64,000 nucleotides of DNA, from NCBI GenBank assembly GCA_902787975.1, contig CADAIP010000004.1:186001-250000 (forward strand). Reading direction: 5' to 3'. The stretch comes from Oscillospiraceae bacterium. Lineage in GTDB: Bacteria; Bacillota; Clostridia; Saccharofermentanales; Saccharofermentanaceae. Positions 34,483-43,678 of this stretch are shown piece after piece. Made by a program: the position numbers and the translations under genes. A model generated the notes under the pieces. That model was not told where the DNA came from. It worked only from the letters and a program-made list of their open reading frames with translations, and did not search any database. Every line of letters starts with the position of its first letter. The stretch's first letter is position 1.

Positions 34483-37400
34483 TTATAACATCTCGATATT
34501 GTCTGCTCCTACAAGTTCTGCGAGTTTATTGAGCACCGATTCATCAGGTGCGATCCTGCATATGTCATCAAGTCTTGTGATACTGTTATCGGATTCAAAA
34601 AGGATCTCTACAGCCATATTACCATGGAAATAGGCAAGGAAGTTAAGAAGCCTTGAAAAACCTTTTGAATCAGGCTTGCCGGAATAATGAATCCTCATGA
34701 CGTGTTCTTTGTTTTCGGCAGGTGCCTTATCAGGTTCATTCTGAACCACGGTCTCTTTGGTAATGACCGGCTTAGCAGGTCTTATGGCCTGTCCGCCGTC
34801 TCTTTCCCTCAGCGCAGTCTGATAAGACCTGTCGTTTCTTATCCTGCTTAAAAGTGCAGGGTCGTCAGTTAATTCAAAACAGCAGTCGGCAAACATTGAA
34901 AGCTCTCCACCCTCTCTCATCTGCCTTCTGCCGACAAAGAGATACGGCTTGTTCTTCTCTACCATTCTGTTGTATGTATCAAAGTTCTTGCCGAAGAGGA
35001 GCACTTCAAAGTATCCGCTTAAGTCTTCACAGCTTATGGTGCTCATCATGGTCTTTTTCTTGGTATATCCTGTCTTCTTATCGGTAACCATTCCGCACAT
35101 CGCAACCTGCTTGTTGTCATCTAATGCATCGCTTCCTGAAAGAGCGAGGATATCTGATGCTTCAGACATATCAAACGTAGCTATCTCGGAAATGATATTC
35201 GTATAAGAAGCAAGAGGATTACCTGAAAGATAGATGCCTACCATCTCTTTCTCATATCCGAGTTTCTGGCTTTCGGGATATTCTGCAATGTCAGGTATAT
35301 AGATCGACGGACCAGCTGCAGAAGCATCTCCGAAATCAAAGAGCGACAACTGGCCTTCAATGTTGCGGCTGTCCTCATGCGCAAGCCTGTCGAGTTCCGT
35401 CTGAACGCAGGCAGTCATCTGGCTTCTTGTAAACCCGAATGAATCCATGCATGAAGCAAGAATCAATGCCTCTGCGACTGTCTTTTTCACGCCTATCTTT
35501 GAAGCCCTTACGACGAAGTCTTCAAACGATCTGTATTCGCCGTTCTTCTCCCTGTCGTTCAGGATATCAAGGACTGCGCCTTCACCGACATTCTTGATAA
35601 CAGATAATCCTATTCTTATCTTGCGGTCGCCTTCAGTGGTAAATCTTTCGCGGCTCTTGTTGATATCAGGAGGAAGCACTTCGATACCCATCGCAGAACA
35701 GCATGAGATGTAATAAGACGCCTTGCCGAGATCGCCCCTGAAAGAATTAAGAGTTGCTGCCATGAACTCCGTCGGGTAATAGCATTTGAAATATGCAGTC
35801 CAGTAACCTACTACTGCGTAACATGCCGCGTGTGACTTATTGAATGCGTAACCAGCAAATCCGGATACATCATCAAAGATCTTAGCGGCAACGTTCTCAG
35901 GTACACCGCGCTTGATACAGCCGTCGATCTGGCGCCCCTTGTCATCCGTTCCGCCGTACATGAACAGATTTCTGTAGTTCTCCATTATCGACTTTTTCTT
36001 TTTGCTCATCGCGCGTCTGATGTTATCGGACTGTCCCATCGAGAAACCCGCAAGATCTCTTACGATCTGCATTACCTGTTCCTGATAAATAGCGCATCCA
36101 TAAGTAACGTTAAGAATGGGCTCGAGCAGAGGATGATCGTATGTGATGTGGGACGGATTCTTTTTGCAGTCGACATACTTCGGGATCTGATCCATAGGAC
36201 CCGGTCTGTAAAGCGAGATGCCGGCGATGATGTCCTCAAGACTTTCAGGTTCAAGCTGCTTCATGAACGATGTCATTCCGCGGCTTTCAAGCTGGAATAT
36301 TCCGACTGTTTCTCCCCTTCCGATCATCTTGAATACTTCAGGATCATCCAGAGGTATCCTGTCGAGATCAATGTCTTTTCCGTAGTTATTCTTGATGAGT
36401 TCTTTGACATCCTGCAAAACGGTTAATGTCCTGAGGCCTAAGAAGTCGAACTTGAGAAGACCGATGCTCTCAACATCACTCTTGGCAAACTGTACAGCGA
36501 CTGTGTCATCGTTTACTGCAAGCGGCGCGATATCCGTAATGTCCTTTCCGGATATGATTATTCCTGCAGCATGCGTTCCGGCATTACGCGGAAGGCCTTC
36601 AACACGCATTGCCATATCAATCACCTTACGCGATTCGGGATCGGTATCATATGCTTCTTTAAACTCAGTGCTGATCTCAAGTGCCTGCTTCAATGTCATG
36701 CCTACGGAAAATGGAATCATCTTCGTAAGCTTGTTGCTCTGTGATATAGGCATGTTAAGAACTCTCGCAACATCCTTTACCGCCTGTCTTGCGGCAAGCG
36801 TACCGAATGTGATTACGTGGGCAACTCTCGTCTTACCGTATTTTGCCGTGACGTAATCGATCGCTATCTGTCTTCTTTCATCGTTGAAATCAACGTCGAA
36901 GTCAGGCATGGATACTCTCTCGGAATTAAGAAATCTCTCGAAAACAAGACCATACTTGATCGGATCGATGTCGGTGATGCCAACTGCATAAGCAACAAGT
37001 GAACCTGCACCTGAACCTCTTCCCGGACCTACCGTAACATCGTGTGTCTTCGCATAGTTAATGAAGTCCCATACGATGAGATAGTAATCGGTATAGCCCA
37101 TGCTGTTAATGACAGAAAGCTCATACTCGGCACGTTTCATATAGTCTTCTTCACTGCCTGTGGGGGGAGTTACTTCAAATCTTTTCTTAAGTCCCTTATA
37201 TGTCAGATCAGAAAGATACTCTTCATGGCTGCTGTAGCCTTCAGGAACTTCATAAACAGGAAGGTGAATGGTCTCAAAATCGTATTCGGCATTGCACATG
37301 TCGGCGATCTTTCCTGTATTATCAATTGCTTCCGTAAGTTCAGGGAAGAAACGTCTCATCTCTGTCTCTGACTTAACGTAGAAATCATTTGATGACATGC

Positions 37401-38118
37401 GCATCCTGTTCTCGTCATCGATCCTTGCAGCTGTTGAAATGCAAAGGAGAATATCCTGCGCTTCATAATCTTCCTTCATAAGATAGTGACAGTCGTTTGT
37501 AGCGACAAGCGGAATGCCCGTCTCATTTGAAATCCTTATAAGGGCAGCATTGACCTTGGCCTGTTCGGGCGTGGTGTTTGCCTGGATCTCAAGATAGTAA
37601 TTGCCCCTGCCGAAGAGCTTGTCATACCACACGGCTGTCTGCGCGGCTTTTTCCATGTCGCCGTCAAGGATAAGTGAAGGCACTTTACCTGCTATGCATG
37701 CTGAAAGACATATCAGTCCGTCATGCCACTTTTCAAGGAGTTCCTCATCTATTCTCGGGCGTCTGTAAAAGCCTTCGGTAAATCCTGCCGAGACAAGTTT
37801 ATTGAGATTCGTTAATCCCTGATTATTCTTCGCAAGAAGGATCAGGTGATTGTAGTATCTGTCTTCTTTACCGGGAACGACATTCTTGTCGAATCTTGAA
37901 CCGGGCGCTACGTAGACTTCACATCCGATTACAGGATGTATGCCGTTAGCCTTCATCTCCCTGTAGAAAGAAACAGCACCATACATTACGCCGTGGTCTG
38001 TGATGGCGCACGATGTCATTCCCATCTCCTTAAGCCTTGCAGCAAGATCCTTGATCTTTATAGCGCCGTCAAGGAGACTGTATTCGGTATGAAGATGTAA
38101 ATGACAAAAGCCACTCAT
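34483..38118 (-). CDS. dnaE: DNA polymerase III alpha subunit, DnaE type
   Basis: 1211 residues. The N-terminal PHP domain starts with HLHTEYSLLDGA. The polymerase core has GPGRGSGAGSLVAY, MPDFDVDFNDERR with the catalytic aspartates, and the fingers with IYQEQVMQI. A helix-hairpin-helix region and an OB domain follow, with a divergent C-terminal tail. No 3'-5' exonuclease is embedded, so it is DnaE and not PolC. Its ATG overlaps the uvrB stop by one base (TAATG), so it is translationally coupled and under the LexA-box promoter. Unlike most chromosomal dnaE genes, it therefore looks DNA-damage responsive. Confidence 0.95.
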   Translation of the reverse strand: MSGFCHLHLHTEYSLLDGAIKIKDLAARLKEMGMTSCAITDHGVMYGAVSFYREMKANGIHPVIGCEVYVAPGSRFDKNVVPGKEDRYYNHLILLAKNNQGLTNLNKLVSAGFTEGFYRRPRIDEELLEKWHDGLICLSACIAGKVPSLILDGDMEKAAQTAVWYDKLFGRGNYYLEIQANTTPEQAKVNAALIRISNETGIPLVATNDCHYLMKEDYEAQDILLCISTAARIDDENRMRMSSNDFYVKSETEMRRFFPELTEAIDNTGKIADMCNAEYDFETIHLPVYEVPEGYSSHEEYLSDLTYKGLKKRFEVTPPTGSEEDYMKRAEYELSVINSMGYTDYYLIVWDFINYAKTHDVTVGPGRGSGAGSLVAYAVGITDIDPIKYGLVFERFLNSERVSMPDFDVDFNDERRQIAIDYVTAKYGKTRVAHVITFGTLAARQAVKDVARVLNMPISQSNKLTKMIPFSVGMTLKQALEISTEFKEAYDTDPESRKVIDMAMRVEGLPRNAGTHAAGIIISGKDITDIAPLAVNDDTVAVQFAKSDVESIGLLKFDFLGLRTLTVLQDVKELIKNNYGKDIDLDRIPLDDPEVFKMIGRGETVGIFQLESRGMTSFMKQLEPESLEDIIAGISLYRPGPMDQIPKYVDCKKNPSHITYDHPLLEPILNVTYGCAIYQEQVMQIVRDLAGFSMGQSDNIRRAMSKKKKSIMENYRNLFMYGGTDDKGRQIDGCIKRGVPENVAAKIFDDVSGFAGYAFNKSHAACYAVVGYWTAYFKCYYPTEFMAATLNSFRGDLGKASYYISCCSAMGIEVLPPDINKSRERFTTEGDRKIRIGLSVIKNVGEGAVLDILNDREKNGEYRSFEDFVVRASKIGVKKTVAEALILASCMDSFGFTRSQMTACVQTELDRLAHEDSRNIEGQLSLFDFGDASAAGPSIYIPDIAEYPESQKLGYEKEMVGIYLSGNPLASYTNIISEIATFDMSEASDILALSGSDALDDNKQVAMCGMVTDKKTGYTKKKTMMSTISCEDLSGYFEVLLFGKNFDTYNRMVEKNKPYLFVGRRQMREGGELSMFADCCFELTDDPALLSRIRNDRSYQTALRERDGGQAIRPAKPVITKETVVQNEPDKAPAENKEHVMRIHYSGKPDSKGFSRLLNFLAYFHGNMAVEILFESDNSITRLDDICRIAPDESVLNKLAELVGADNIEML

Positions 38119-40133
38119 TATTTCTTTCCTTTAAGTTCGATGATTATGTCTCTGATCTCAGCTGCTCTCTCAAAATCGAGATCCTTGGCAGCTTTGGTCA
38201 TCTCTACCGTAAGTTTATCAATAAGCTTCTTATTCTCTTCTTCAGTGCCTCCGGAGACACCATCGTTGATAAGTCTTGCAGCATCTATGCCGCCCTTGGA
38301 TGCCTTGCCTCTTCCCTTGCCGGAAGAATCTTTGCTGCTCTCCGCAACGATGTCAAATACGTCTCTGACGGCCTTCTTGATGGTTTTAGGAGTGATGCCG
38401 TGAGCTTCATTGTATTCCTGCTGTATCTTTCTTCTTCTGTTTGTCTCTGATACTGCATTCATCATGGAATCGGTTACTTCATCCGCATAGAGGACTACTC
38501 TTCCGTGATCGTTACGTGCGCATCTTCCTATGATCTGGATAAGCGATCTCTCGGATCTTAAAAATCCTTCCTTATCTGCATCAAGGATCATGAGGAGCGA
38601 GACTTCAGGAAGGTCGATACCTTCTCTTAAGAGATTGATTCCGACAATGACATCGACTTCATCATTACGCAGCTGGTTAAGTATCTGCATACGCTCAACC
38701 GCCTTGATGTCGGAATGAAGATATGTGACCCTTACTCCTTCTTTCTTGAGGAACTCCGTCAGGTCTTCAGCCATTCTCTTTGTGAGCGTCATTATGAGGC
38801 TCTTGTCGCCTGTCTTCTTCTGTTCCTTGAGCATGCCGAGAATATCTTCGATCTGGCCTTCAACCGGACGGATGAATATCTCAGGTTCAAGAAGACCTGT
38901 AGGCCTTATAACCTGTTCTACGATCTGTTCGCTGTGTTCCTTCTCATAATCAGCAGGTGTGGCACTGACAAAAACAGTCTGGCCCATTCGCTGTTCGAAT
39001 TCATCGAATTTCAAAGGTCTGTTGTCAAAAGCGGAAGGAAGTCTGAATCCATACTGCACCAGCATCTCTTTTCTTGACCTGTCTCCGTTATACATGGCGC
39101 CAACCTGCGGGATGGTCTGGTGCGACTCGTCAATGAAGAGAAGGAAATCATCCGGGAAGAAGTCCATAAGCGTGCACGGAGGCTCGCCCGCTTCCCTGCC
39201 TGCAATATGTCTTGAGTAATTCTCGATTCCTTTGCAAAAGCCCGTCTCCCTCAGCATATCCATGTCGTAACGTGTACGCTGCTCAAGTCTGTATGCGGCG
39301 ATCATGTCACCTGCATCCCTCAACTCTTTAAGTCTGACCTCAAGCTCTGCTTCGATCCTGTCAATGGCTTTATTAAGCTTGGCCCTGCCTGTCGCATAGT
39401 GTGATGCCGGGAAGAGCTCAATGAAATCCTTGGTAAATTCGGTCTTTCCGGTAATTGCATCGACATAGCTTATCTTGTCTATCTCATCACCGAAGAAACT
39501 GATCCTCGTAAGCGTATGTTCGGAATCAGGAGTCCAGATATCAATGATGTCTCCCTTAACTCTGAAAGTACCTCTCTGAAGATCAAAATCATTTCTGGAA
39601 TACTGCATGTTGATAAGTTGTGCCATAACAACATCCATCGGTATCTCAAGGCCTGTCTCAAGCATGAGCGCAAGGGATAAATAATCCTCCTTCTCACCGA
39701 TGCCGTAGATGCAGGAAACCGAAGCCACGATGATGACATCTTCGCGTGTAAGAAGTGACTTGGTAGCTTCGTGACGCATACGGTCGATCTCATCATTTAT
39801 CGACGAATCCTTCTCGATATATGTATCCGTAGCTGCGATATAAGCTTCCGGCTGATAGTAGTCGTAGTATGAGATGAAATATTCAACGGCATTCTCAGGG
39901 AAAAGTTCCTTGAACTCGGCATAGAGCTGGCCTGCAAGAGTTTTGTTGTGCGCAAGGACGAGCGTAGGTCTTTGGACCCTCTCAATGATGTTGGCCATGG
40001 TAAAAGTCTTACCTGAACCGGTAACACCCAAAAGAGTCTGGCCCCTCATGCCCTCCTTAATGCCCTGAACCAGGGAATCTATCGCTGCCGGCTGGTCGCC
40101 TGAAGGTTTGTAATCCGATACGAGCTTAAACAT
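38118..40133 (-). CDS. uvrB: Excinuclease ABC subunit B
   Basis: Damage-verifying helicase of nucleotide excision repair. Walker A GVTGSGKTFTMAN, the beta-hairpin with YYDYYQPEAYI, DESHQT, FVSATPADYE, helicase motifs V-VI with REGIDLPEV and QIIGRCARN, and a C-terminal UVR domain that binds UvrC (KAAKDLDFERAAEIRD). 671 residues, normal. It has a weak ribosome binding site. A LexA-type box lies in the promoter. uvrA and uvrC are not in the window. Confidence 0.97.
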   Translation of the reverse strand: MFKLVSDYKPSGDQPAAIDSLVQGIKEGMRGQTLLGVTGSGKTFTMANIIERVQRPTLVLAHNKTLAGQLYAEFKELFPENAVEYFISYYDYYQPEAYIAATDTYIEKDSSINDEIDRMRHEATKSLLTREDVIIVASVSCIYGIGEKEDYLSLALMLETGLEIPMDVVMAQLINMQYSRNDFDLQRGTFRVKGDIIDIWTPDSEHTLTRISFFGDEIDKISYVDAITGKTEFTKDFIELFPASHYATGRAKLNKAIDRIEAELEVRLKELRDAGDMIAAYRLEQRTRYDMDMLRETGFCKGIENYSRHIAGREAGEPPCTLMDFFPDDFLLFIDESHQTIPQVGAMYNGDRSRKEMLVQYGFRLPSAFDNRPLKFDEFEQRMGQTVFVSATPADYEKEHSEQIVEQVIRPTGLLEPEIFIRPVEGQIEDILGMLKEQKKTGDKSLIMTLTKRMAEDLTEFLKKEGVRVTYLHSDIKAVERMQILNQLRNDEVDVIVGINLLREGIDLPEVSLLMILDADKEGFLRSERSLIQIIGRCARNDHGRVVLYADEVTDSMMNAVSETNRRRKIQQEYNEAHGITPKTIKKAVRDVFDIVAESSKDSSGKGRGKASKGGIDAARLINDGVSGGTEEENKKLIDKLTVEMTKAAKDLDFERAAEIRDIIIELKGKK

Positions 40134-40195
40134 AAATCACTTATCCAAAACTGCTTCGCGCATCAACGCGAATATTTACTTTTCTTCTACGCTCA

Positions 40196-40224
40196 ATTTT
40201 AGAACGTTTGTTCTGTAATTGCAA
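40196..40224 (-). promoter_or_regulatory. SOS (LexA-box) promoter of uvrB-dnaE-sirtuin
   Basis: Minus strand TTGCAA (40224-40219), 17-bp spacer, TAAAAT (40201-40196). In the spacer is AGAACAAACGTTCT (40201-40214), a perfect palindromic GAAC-N4-GTTC core matching the Gram-positive LexA/DinR box. Binding there would block RNA polymerase. Confidence 0.85.
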
Positions 40225-40237
40225 TACTGCTGCCTGC

Positions 40238-41158
40238 TCATTGGCCGCATATCGGGATTATGTCAATTAACTCCATAACGCGGTATTTGAAAGGCGGCTT
40301 TGTTCCTTCCGTCTCGGCAGAAGCACTAGCCAGAGCCATGCAGAGTCTGAACGTCTCTTCAGGTTTCATGCCTTCATCGAATGAATATGCAAGACCTGCT
40401 GTCATAGCATCACCGCATCCCGTGGTGCAGTTAACCTTAACGTTGACTGCCTCCGAAGAGAATCTCCCTTCAGGACCGTTAACGAATACCGCACCATCTT
40501 TGCCCATGGAAACAAGGCAGCAGTTAACTCCTCCGGAAACGATCTTCGACGCTTCAGAAAGAGCACCTTCCATATCGTTTTCCATTCCGAGTTCATCGCA
40601 TGTCGGCTTTACGGCATAAGGCTGCGCTTTAAGACCTTCCTGAAGGTATCTGTCTGCACTGTCGAGAATGACTTTAACTCCTTCGGTCTGTTTAAAACAT
40701 CTGATAAGGTCAGCATAGATATCAGAAGGAGAACCCAGCGGAGGTCTACCGCTGATGACGACTATGTCGCCGTCTGTAAGTCTCTCACTCAACATATTCT
40801 TCAATGTATCGACGGAAGCCTTGTCATAGTACGGGCCTTCTGCATTGATGTCTGTTGTGACACCGTTCTCACCTGATATCTTGATGTTAGTCCTTGTATT
40901 ACCGGAAGGATAAACTACGCTGATCACTTCAAACTCGGTCTTAAGCTTTGACAGGAGCTTTTCGCCGTCTTCACCGCATACGCCGACGCAGACGACTGAT
41001 TTCTTGCCCATGGTCTTAAGGTTTTTCGACACATTGATACCCTTACCGCCGGGATCACTCCTCATCGCATAAGACTTGTTGATGCTTCCGGGCATAAGGC
41101 CGTCTTTAACATGAAGACTTACATCGATTGCAGGATTAAGAGTAAGTGTGTAGATCAT
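40238..41158 (-). CDS. 1-phosphofructokinase-type PfkB sugar kinase
   Basis: A 306-residue ribokinase-superfamily kinase of the FruK/LacC branch: TLNPAIDVSL at the start, DPGGKGINVSKNL, and the catalytic GCGDAMTAGLAYSF. It probably phosphorylates fructose 1-phosphate or tagatose 6-phosphate. No PTS or fruR gene is nearby. It follows the alkylation-repair gene by 4 nt. Its stop lies just 13 nt before the SOS promoter. Confidence 0.88.
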   Translation of the reverse strand: MIYTLTLNPAIDVSLHVKDGLMPGSINKSYAMRSDPGGKGINVSKNLKTMGKKSVVCVGVCGEDGEKLLSKLKTEFEVISVVYPSGNTRTNIKISGENGVTTDINAEGPYYDKASVDTLKNMLSERLTDGDIVVISGRPPLGSPSDIYADLIRCFKQTEGVKVILDSADRYLQEGLKAQPYAVKPTCDELGMENDMEGALSEASKIVSGGVNCCLVSMGKDGAVFVNGPEGRFSSEAVNVKVNCTTGCGDAMTAGLAYSFDEGMKPEETFRLCMALASASAETEGTKPPFKYRVMELIDIIPICGQ

Positions 41159-41162
41159 GGCA

Positions 41163-41852
41163 TTAAGCCTTTCTTTTCAATGTCTTGAGATATTCCTTCT
41201 GTTCTGGAGTAATGCGGTAACTCTCAACCGCTTTCTGAATGGACTTGTTATGGGTCCACTTATCTAGTTTCTGCTTTTCGATGAAAGGCAGGGTATCTTC
41301 ATACTGCTTTGCAAGAGCGGTCGCGAAATACCATGCGATCATCATGTTCACATAGTATTCTTCGGAACGGATCTTCGATACCTTGGTAAGATAGGAAGTC
41401 TTGAAATCCTCATCAAGAAAATGCTCCATGAGCATGCCTATCGCAAATCTCTTAACATATGTGTGTTCTGACCTGATCCATTTATCCACATATTCAAGAA
41501 GAAGCTGTTTATGCTTTTTGAATACCTTTGGCGACATCTGGTCACATGTAGCCCAGTTATCCACATAGGGAAGAAATTCATCGACAAGTCTGATGCAGCT
41601 TTCAGCATCCTTCATGCCCGAAAGTATGAATGCGTGAAGCTGGTTCTCTTCGAAAAACTTATGCGGAAGATCAGAAAGAAATTCAGATATGTCTTCTCTT
41701 TTGGCAAACTCTTTTGCGAGCTGTCTTAATGCCGGAGTCCTCACACCTATAATCGAATCCGCATCGACAGTAGGAATAATGGTCACCTGCATTTCACGGT
41801 AACCTTTGTCCTGTAATTTCTTCAGTTCTTTGCGGATCTCACCGGTAATCAT
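41163..41852 (-). CDS. AlkD-like DNA alkylation repair protein
   Basis: A 229-residue HEAT-repeat protein of the AlkC/AlkD DNA glycosylase superfamily: GVRTPALRQLAKEFAKR at the start and the family region VDNWATCDQMSPKVF. Such enzymes remove bulky alkylated bases. The gene is one base behind the divergent PAP2 gene and 4 nt before the sugar kinase, so the three share a transcript, directly upstream of an SOS-controlled repair operon. Confidence 0.85.
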   Translation of the reverse strand: MITGEIRKELKKLQDKGYREMQVTIIPTVDADSIIGVRTPALRQLAKEFAKREDISEFLSDLPHKFFEENQLHAFILSGMKDAESCIRLVDEFLPYVDNWATCDQMSPKVFKKHKQLLLEYVDKWIRSEHTYVKRFAIGMLMEHFLDEDFKTSYLTKVSKIRSEEYYVNMMIAWYFATALAKQYEDTLPFIEKQKLDKWTHNKSIQKAVESYRITPEQKEYLKTLKRKA

Positions 41853-41853
41853 G

Positions 41854-42315
41854 TCAGAAAATGAGATACATGATTATCGCTGTGGCAATACCCAAAAGGC
41901 ATCCTGCCGCAACCTGCAAAGGTGTGTGGCCGAGCAGCTCCTTAAGTTTCTCCTCATTGGGAAGATCAGCACCTGTAATCTTTTCGAACATGTCAGCCAT
42001 TGCATTAAGAAGTTCTGCCTGCTTACCTGCCTGATATCTGACGTTCATTGCGTCATGCATAACAACGATCGCAAGGATCATCGCAACGGCGAAAACAGCA
42101 GTATCGAATCCTTCATAAAGGCCTGTCGCTACGGCTACCGACACAACTGTAGCAGAGTGTCCGCTAGGCATACCGCCGTCACCGAAAAGTCTTTCAATGC
42201 TGAACTTCTTTGTCAGAATGAGATTACTGATACATTTAAAGACCTGTGCCAAAAACCAAGACACAATACCGACAATCAGTATTTTGTTTGTGATTATCTG
42301 TAACAGGAAGTCCAT
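41854..42315 (-). CDS. Divergent PAP2-family membrane protein
   Basis: A 153-residue protein with about four membrane spans of the divergent PAP2 family (YuiD-like). The signature GDGGMPSGHSATVVSVAVATGL contains the PSGHS motif, and the second block is MHDAMNVRYQAGKQAELLN. Predicted lipid-phosphate phosphatase activity is unproven. First gene of the PAP2-alkD-kinase unit. Confidence 0.88.
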   Translation of the reverse strand: MDFLLQIITNKILIVGIVSWFLAQVFKCISNLILTKKFSIERLFGDGGMPSGHSATVVSVAVATGLYEGFDTAVFAVAMILAIVVMHDAMNVRYQAGKQAELLNAMADMFEKITGADLPNEEKLKELLGHTPLQVAAGCLLGIATAIIMYLIF

Positions 42316-42396
42316 ACTATACCCTTCTATTCCATAATTCTAATTAATTTTACTCTATAAAAAGTAAAAAAAAAGACTTGCAAAACGCGGAAAAGC

Positions 42397-42429
42397 AAAA
42401 AAGATGCCGCAGATTTCTCTACGGCATCT
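42397..42429 (-). terminator. Minus-strand terminator without an obvious gene
   Basis: AGATGCCG and CGGCATCT form a perfect 8-bp stem with a 12-nt loop and are followed by TTTTTTG on the minus strand. The 411-bp gap (42316-42726) contains no convincing gene in that direction. Confidence 0.7.
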
Positions 42430-42473
42430 CTACAAACAAACTCAAAACTTATATATTGCGGTCTCGTTCTTAC
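42397..42473 (-). ncRNA. Candidate small RNA (low confidence)
   Basis: The orphan terminator is preceded on the minus strand by TTGTGG (42507-42502), a 16-bp spacer and TACTAT (42485-42480). Transcription from there would start near 42473 and give an RNA of about 77 nt ending in the terminator. No family is recognised. Confidence 0.25.
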
Positions 42474-42653
42474 GATTTAATAGTACAGTACCATTAAGGC
42501 ACCACAAGGAAACGTCTGTTAACAATATGTGAACAAAGCCGTCAAATTTTGAAATCTCTTTCATAATGCTTGTATTTTCGCCCGAAAACGCGGCAAAACA
42601 GCGGTTTTGAGGCAACGCACCGTAATGGTGACAGGGTTTCTTCAAGGTGGTGC

Positions 42654-42705
42654 TTGATGTTTTTCCGCCCTGAGCGGATACTGAAATCACATCTGCAGGT
42701 GATTT
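42654..42705 (+). promoter_or_regulatory. Promoter and inverted-repeat operator of the XRE-type regulator
   Basis: TTGATG (42654-42659), 17-bp spacer, GATACT (42677-42682). Directly behind it AAATCAC (42684-42690) and GTGATTT (42699-42705) form a perfect 7-bp inverted repeat with an 8-nt centre that would cover the transcription start. It is a likely autoregulatory site. Confidence 0.5.
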
Positions 42706-42726
42706 TTTGAAAGGAACGGATCTTAC

Positions 42727-43611
42727 ATGGTCGAATTTGGTGAACAATTAAGAAGAGCAAGAGAAGTGAAAGGAATGACGCAGCAGTCTCTGGCGGAACA
42801 GTTATATGTCACAAGACAGTCTGTATCCAGATGGGAATGCGGCGACCGTTATCCGGATCTTCTTACAACAACGAAGATTGCTCAGATACTGGAAGTAAGC
42901 CTTGACGACCTTTTATCCGGAAAGGAAATGGAAAAAGTAGTAGAAAGAAATCCTGTAGTTGAAAACAAAGTTGCAAACAACATTATGACAGTGCTTTATG
43001 CAGTGGTCTTAATGTCAATGGTCATCCCTATGCTTAATGGAATATTGACACGTCAGGCAGTCATCGGCAGCAATCCGCCTGGGAATGACAACTATGTGAT
43101 TATTTATGCATCAGTGCTGATCCTCGAATTGTTCAGTTTTACATTTGGACTTATCAATGCAATAAAAGGCACGCTTTCACCAAAAAGAATGGGAGCGGTA
43201 ATCGGAGCTTATTTTGCTGCCAACTGCATTACCGGTGCCGAATCTTTGATAAGGGTCTTCCCTCCTGAAGTTATCCTGCACGGATTAAATAATGGAGATG
43301 CATTCAAGCTTTTATGCATGATCGCGATTCTTACGATTCCCTTCATCGCCGGAGCAACCGGAACATTCTTTTATTTCATCAGGAACAATAACCTGACATT
43401 ATGGCCGGTACTGATCATAATATCTTCACTTTTCGGTATGATCATCAACATTACAAGTAAACTGACACTCCTCACTAATTACAATGAAAGGTTCACGATG
43501 AATCAGACTCTGAGCCTGGTATTGGGCATAGCGATTTACGCTCTGATCATCTATCAGACATTTACTCTGATGATCAAGAGGAAAAAGGCAAAGGAAACAG
43601 CCGGCAAATAA
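42727..43611 (+). CDS. XRE-family helix-turn-helix regulator with membrane domain
   Basis: A 294-residue protein. Residues 1-65 are a Cro/C1-type helix-turn-helix (MTQQSLAEQLYVTRQSVSRWE), followed by a short linker and about five to six hydrophobic membrane segments (from 75 to 285). A membrane-bound XRE regulator could sense an envelope or lipid signal. AAAGG lies upstream of the ATG at a rather long distance. Monocistronic, closed by a perfect terminator. Confidence 0.85.
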   Translation: MVEFGEQLRRAREVKGMTQQSLAEQLYVTRQSVSRWECGDRYPDLLTTTKIAQILEVSLDDLLSGKEMEKVVERNPVVENKVANNIMTVLYAVVLMSMVIPMLNGILTRQAVIGSNPPGNDNYVIIYASVLILELFSFTFGLINAIKGTLSPKRMGAVIGAYFAANCITGAESLIRVFPPEVILHGLNNGDAFKLLCMIAILTIPFIAGATGTFFYFIRNNNLTLWPVLIIISSLFGMIINITSKLTLLTNYNERFTMNQTLSLVLGIAIYALIIYQTFTLMIKRKKAKETAGK

Positions 43612-43619
43612 ATAACTAA

Positions 43620-43650
43620 GGGGTGTCTCAAAAAAGAGACACCCCCATTT
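43620..43650. terminator. Bidirectional terminator between XRE and obgE
   Basis: GGGGTGTCTC and GAGACACCCC form a perfect 10-bp stem with an A6 loop, flanked by an A/T-rich stretch; it separates convergent genes. Confidence 0.85.
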
Positions 43651-43678
43651 AATTATTTGAATTTATGAGACTTCTATA

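Noticed and set aside
38715..39077. Plus-strand open frame of 120 codons inside uvrB
   Set aside because: Antisense shadow of conserved uvrB helicase motifs.
42442..42747. Minus-strand open frame of 101 codons opposite the XRE gene start
   Set aside because: It overlaps the XRE regulator start, has no ribosome binding site, and its composition is not protein-like; the terminator behind it is treated as a possible small-RNA signal.
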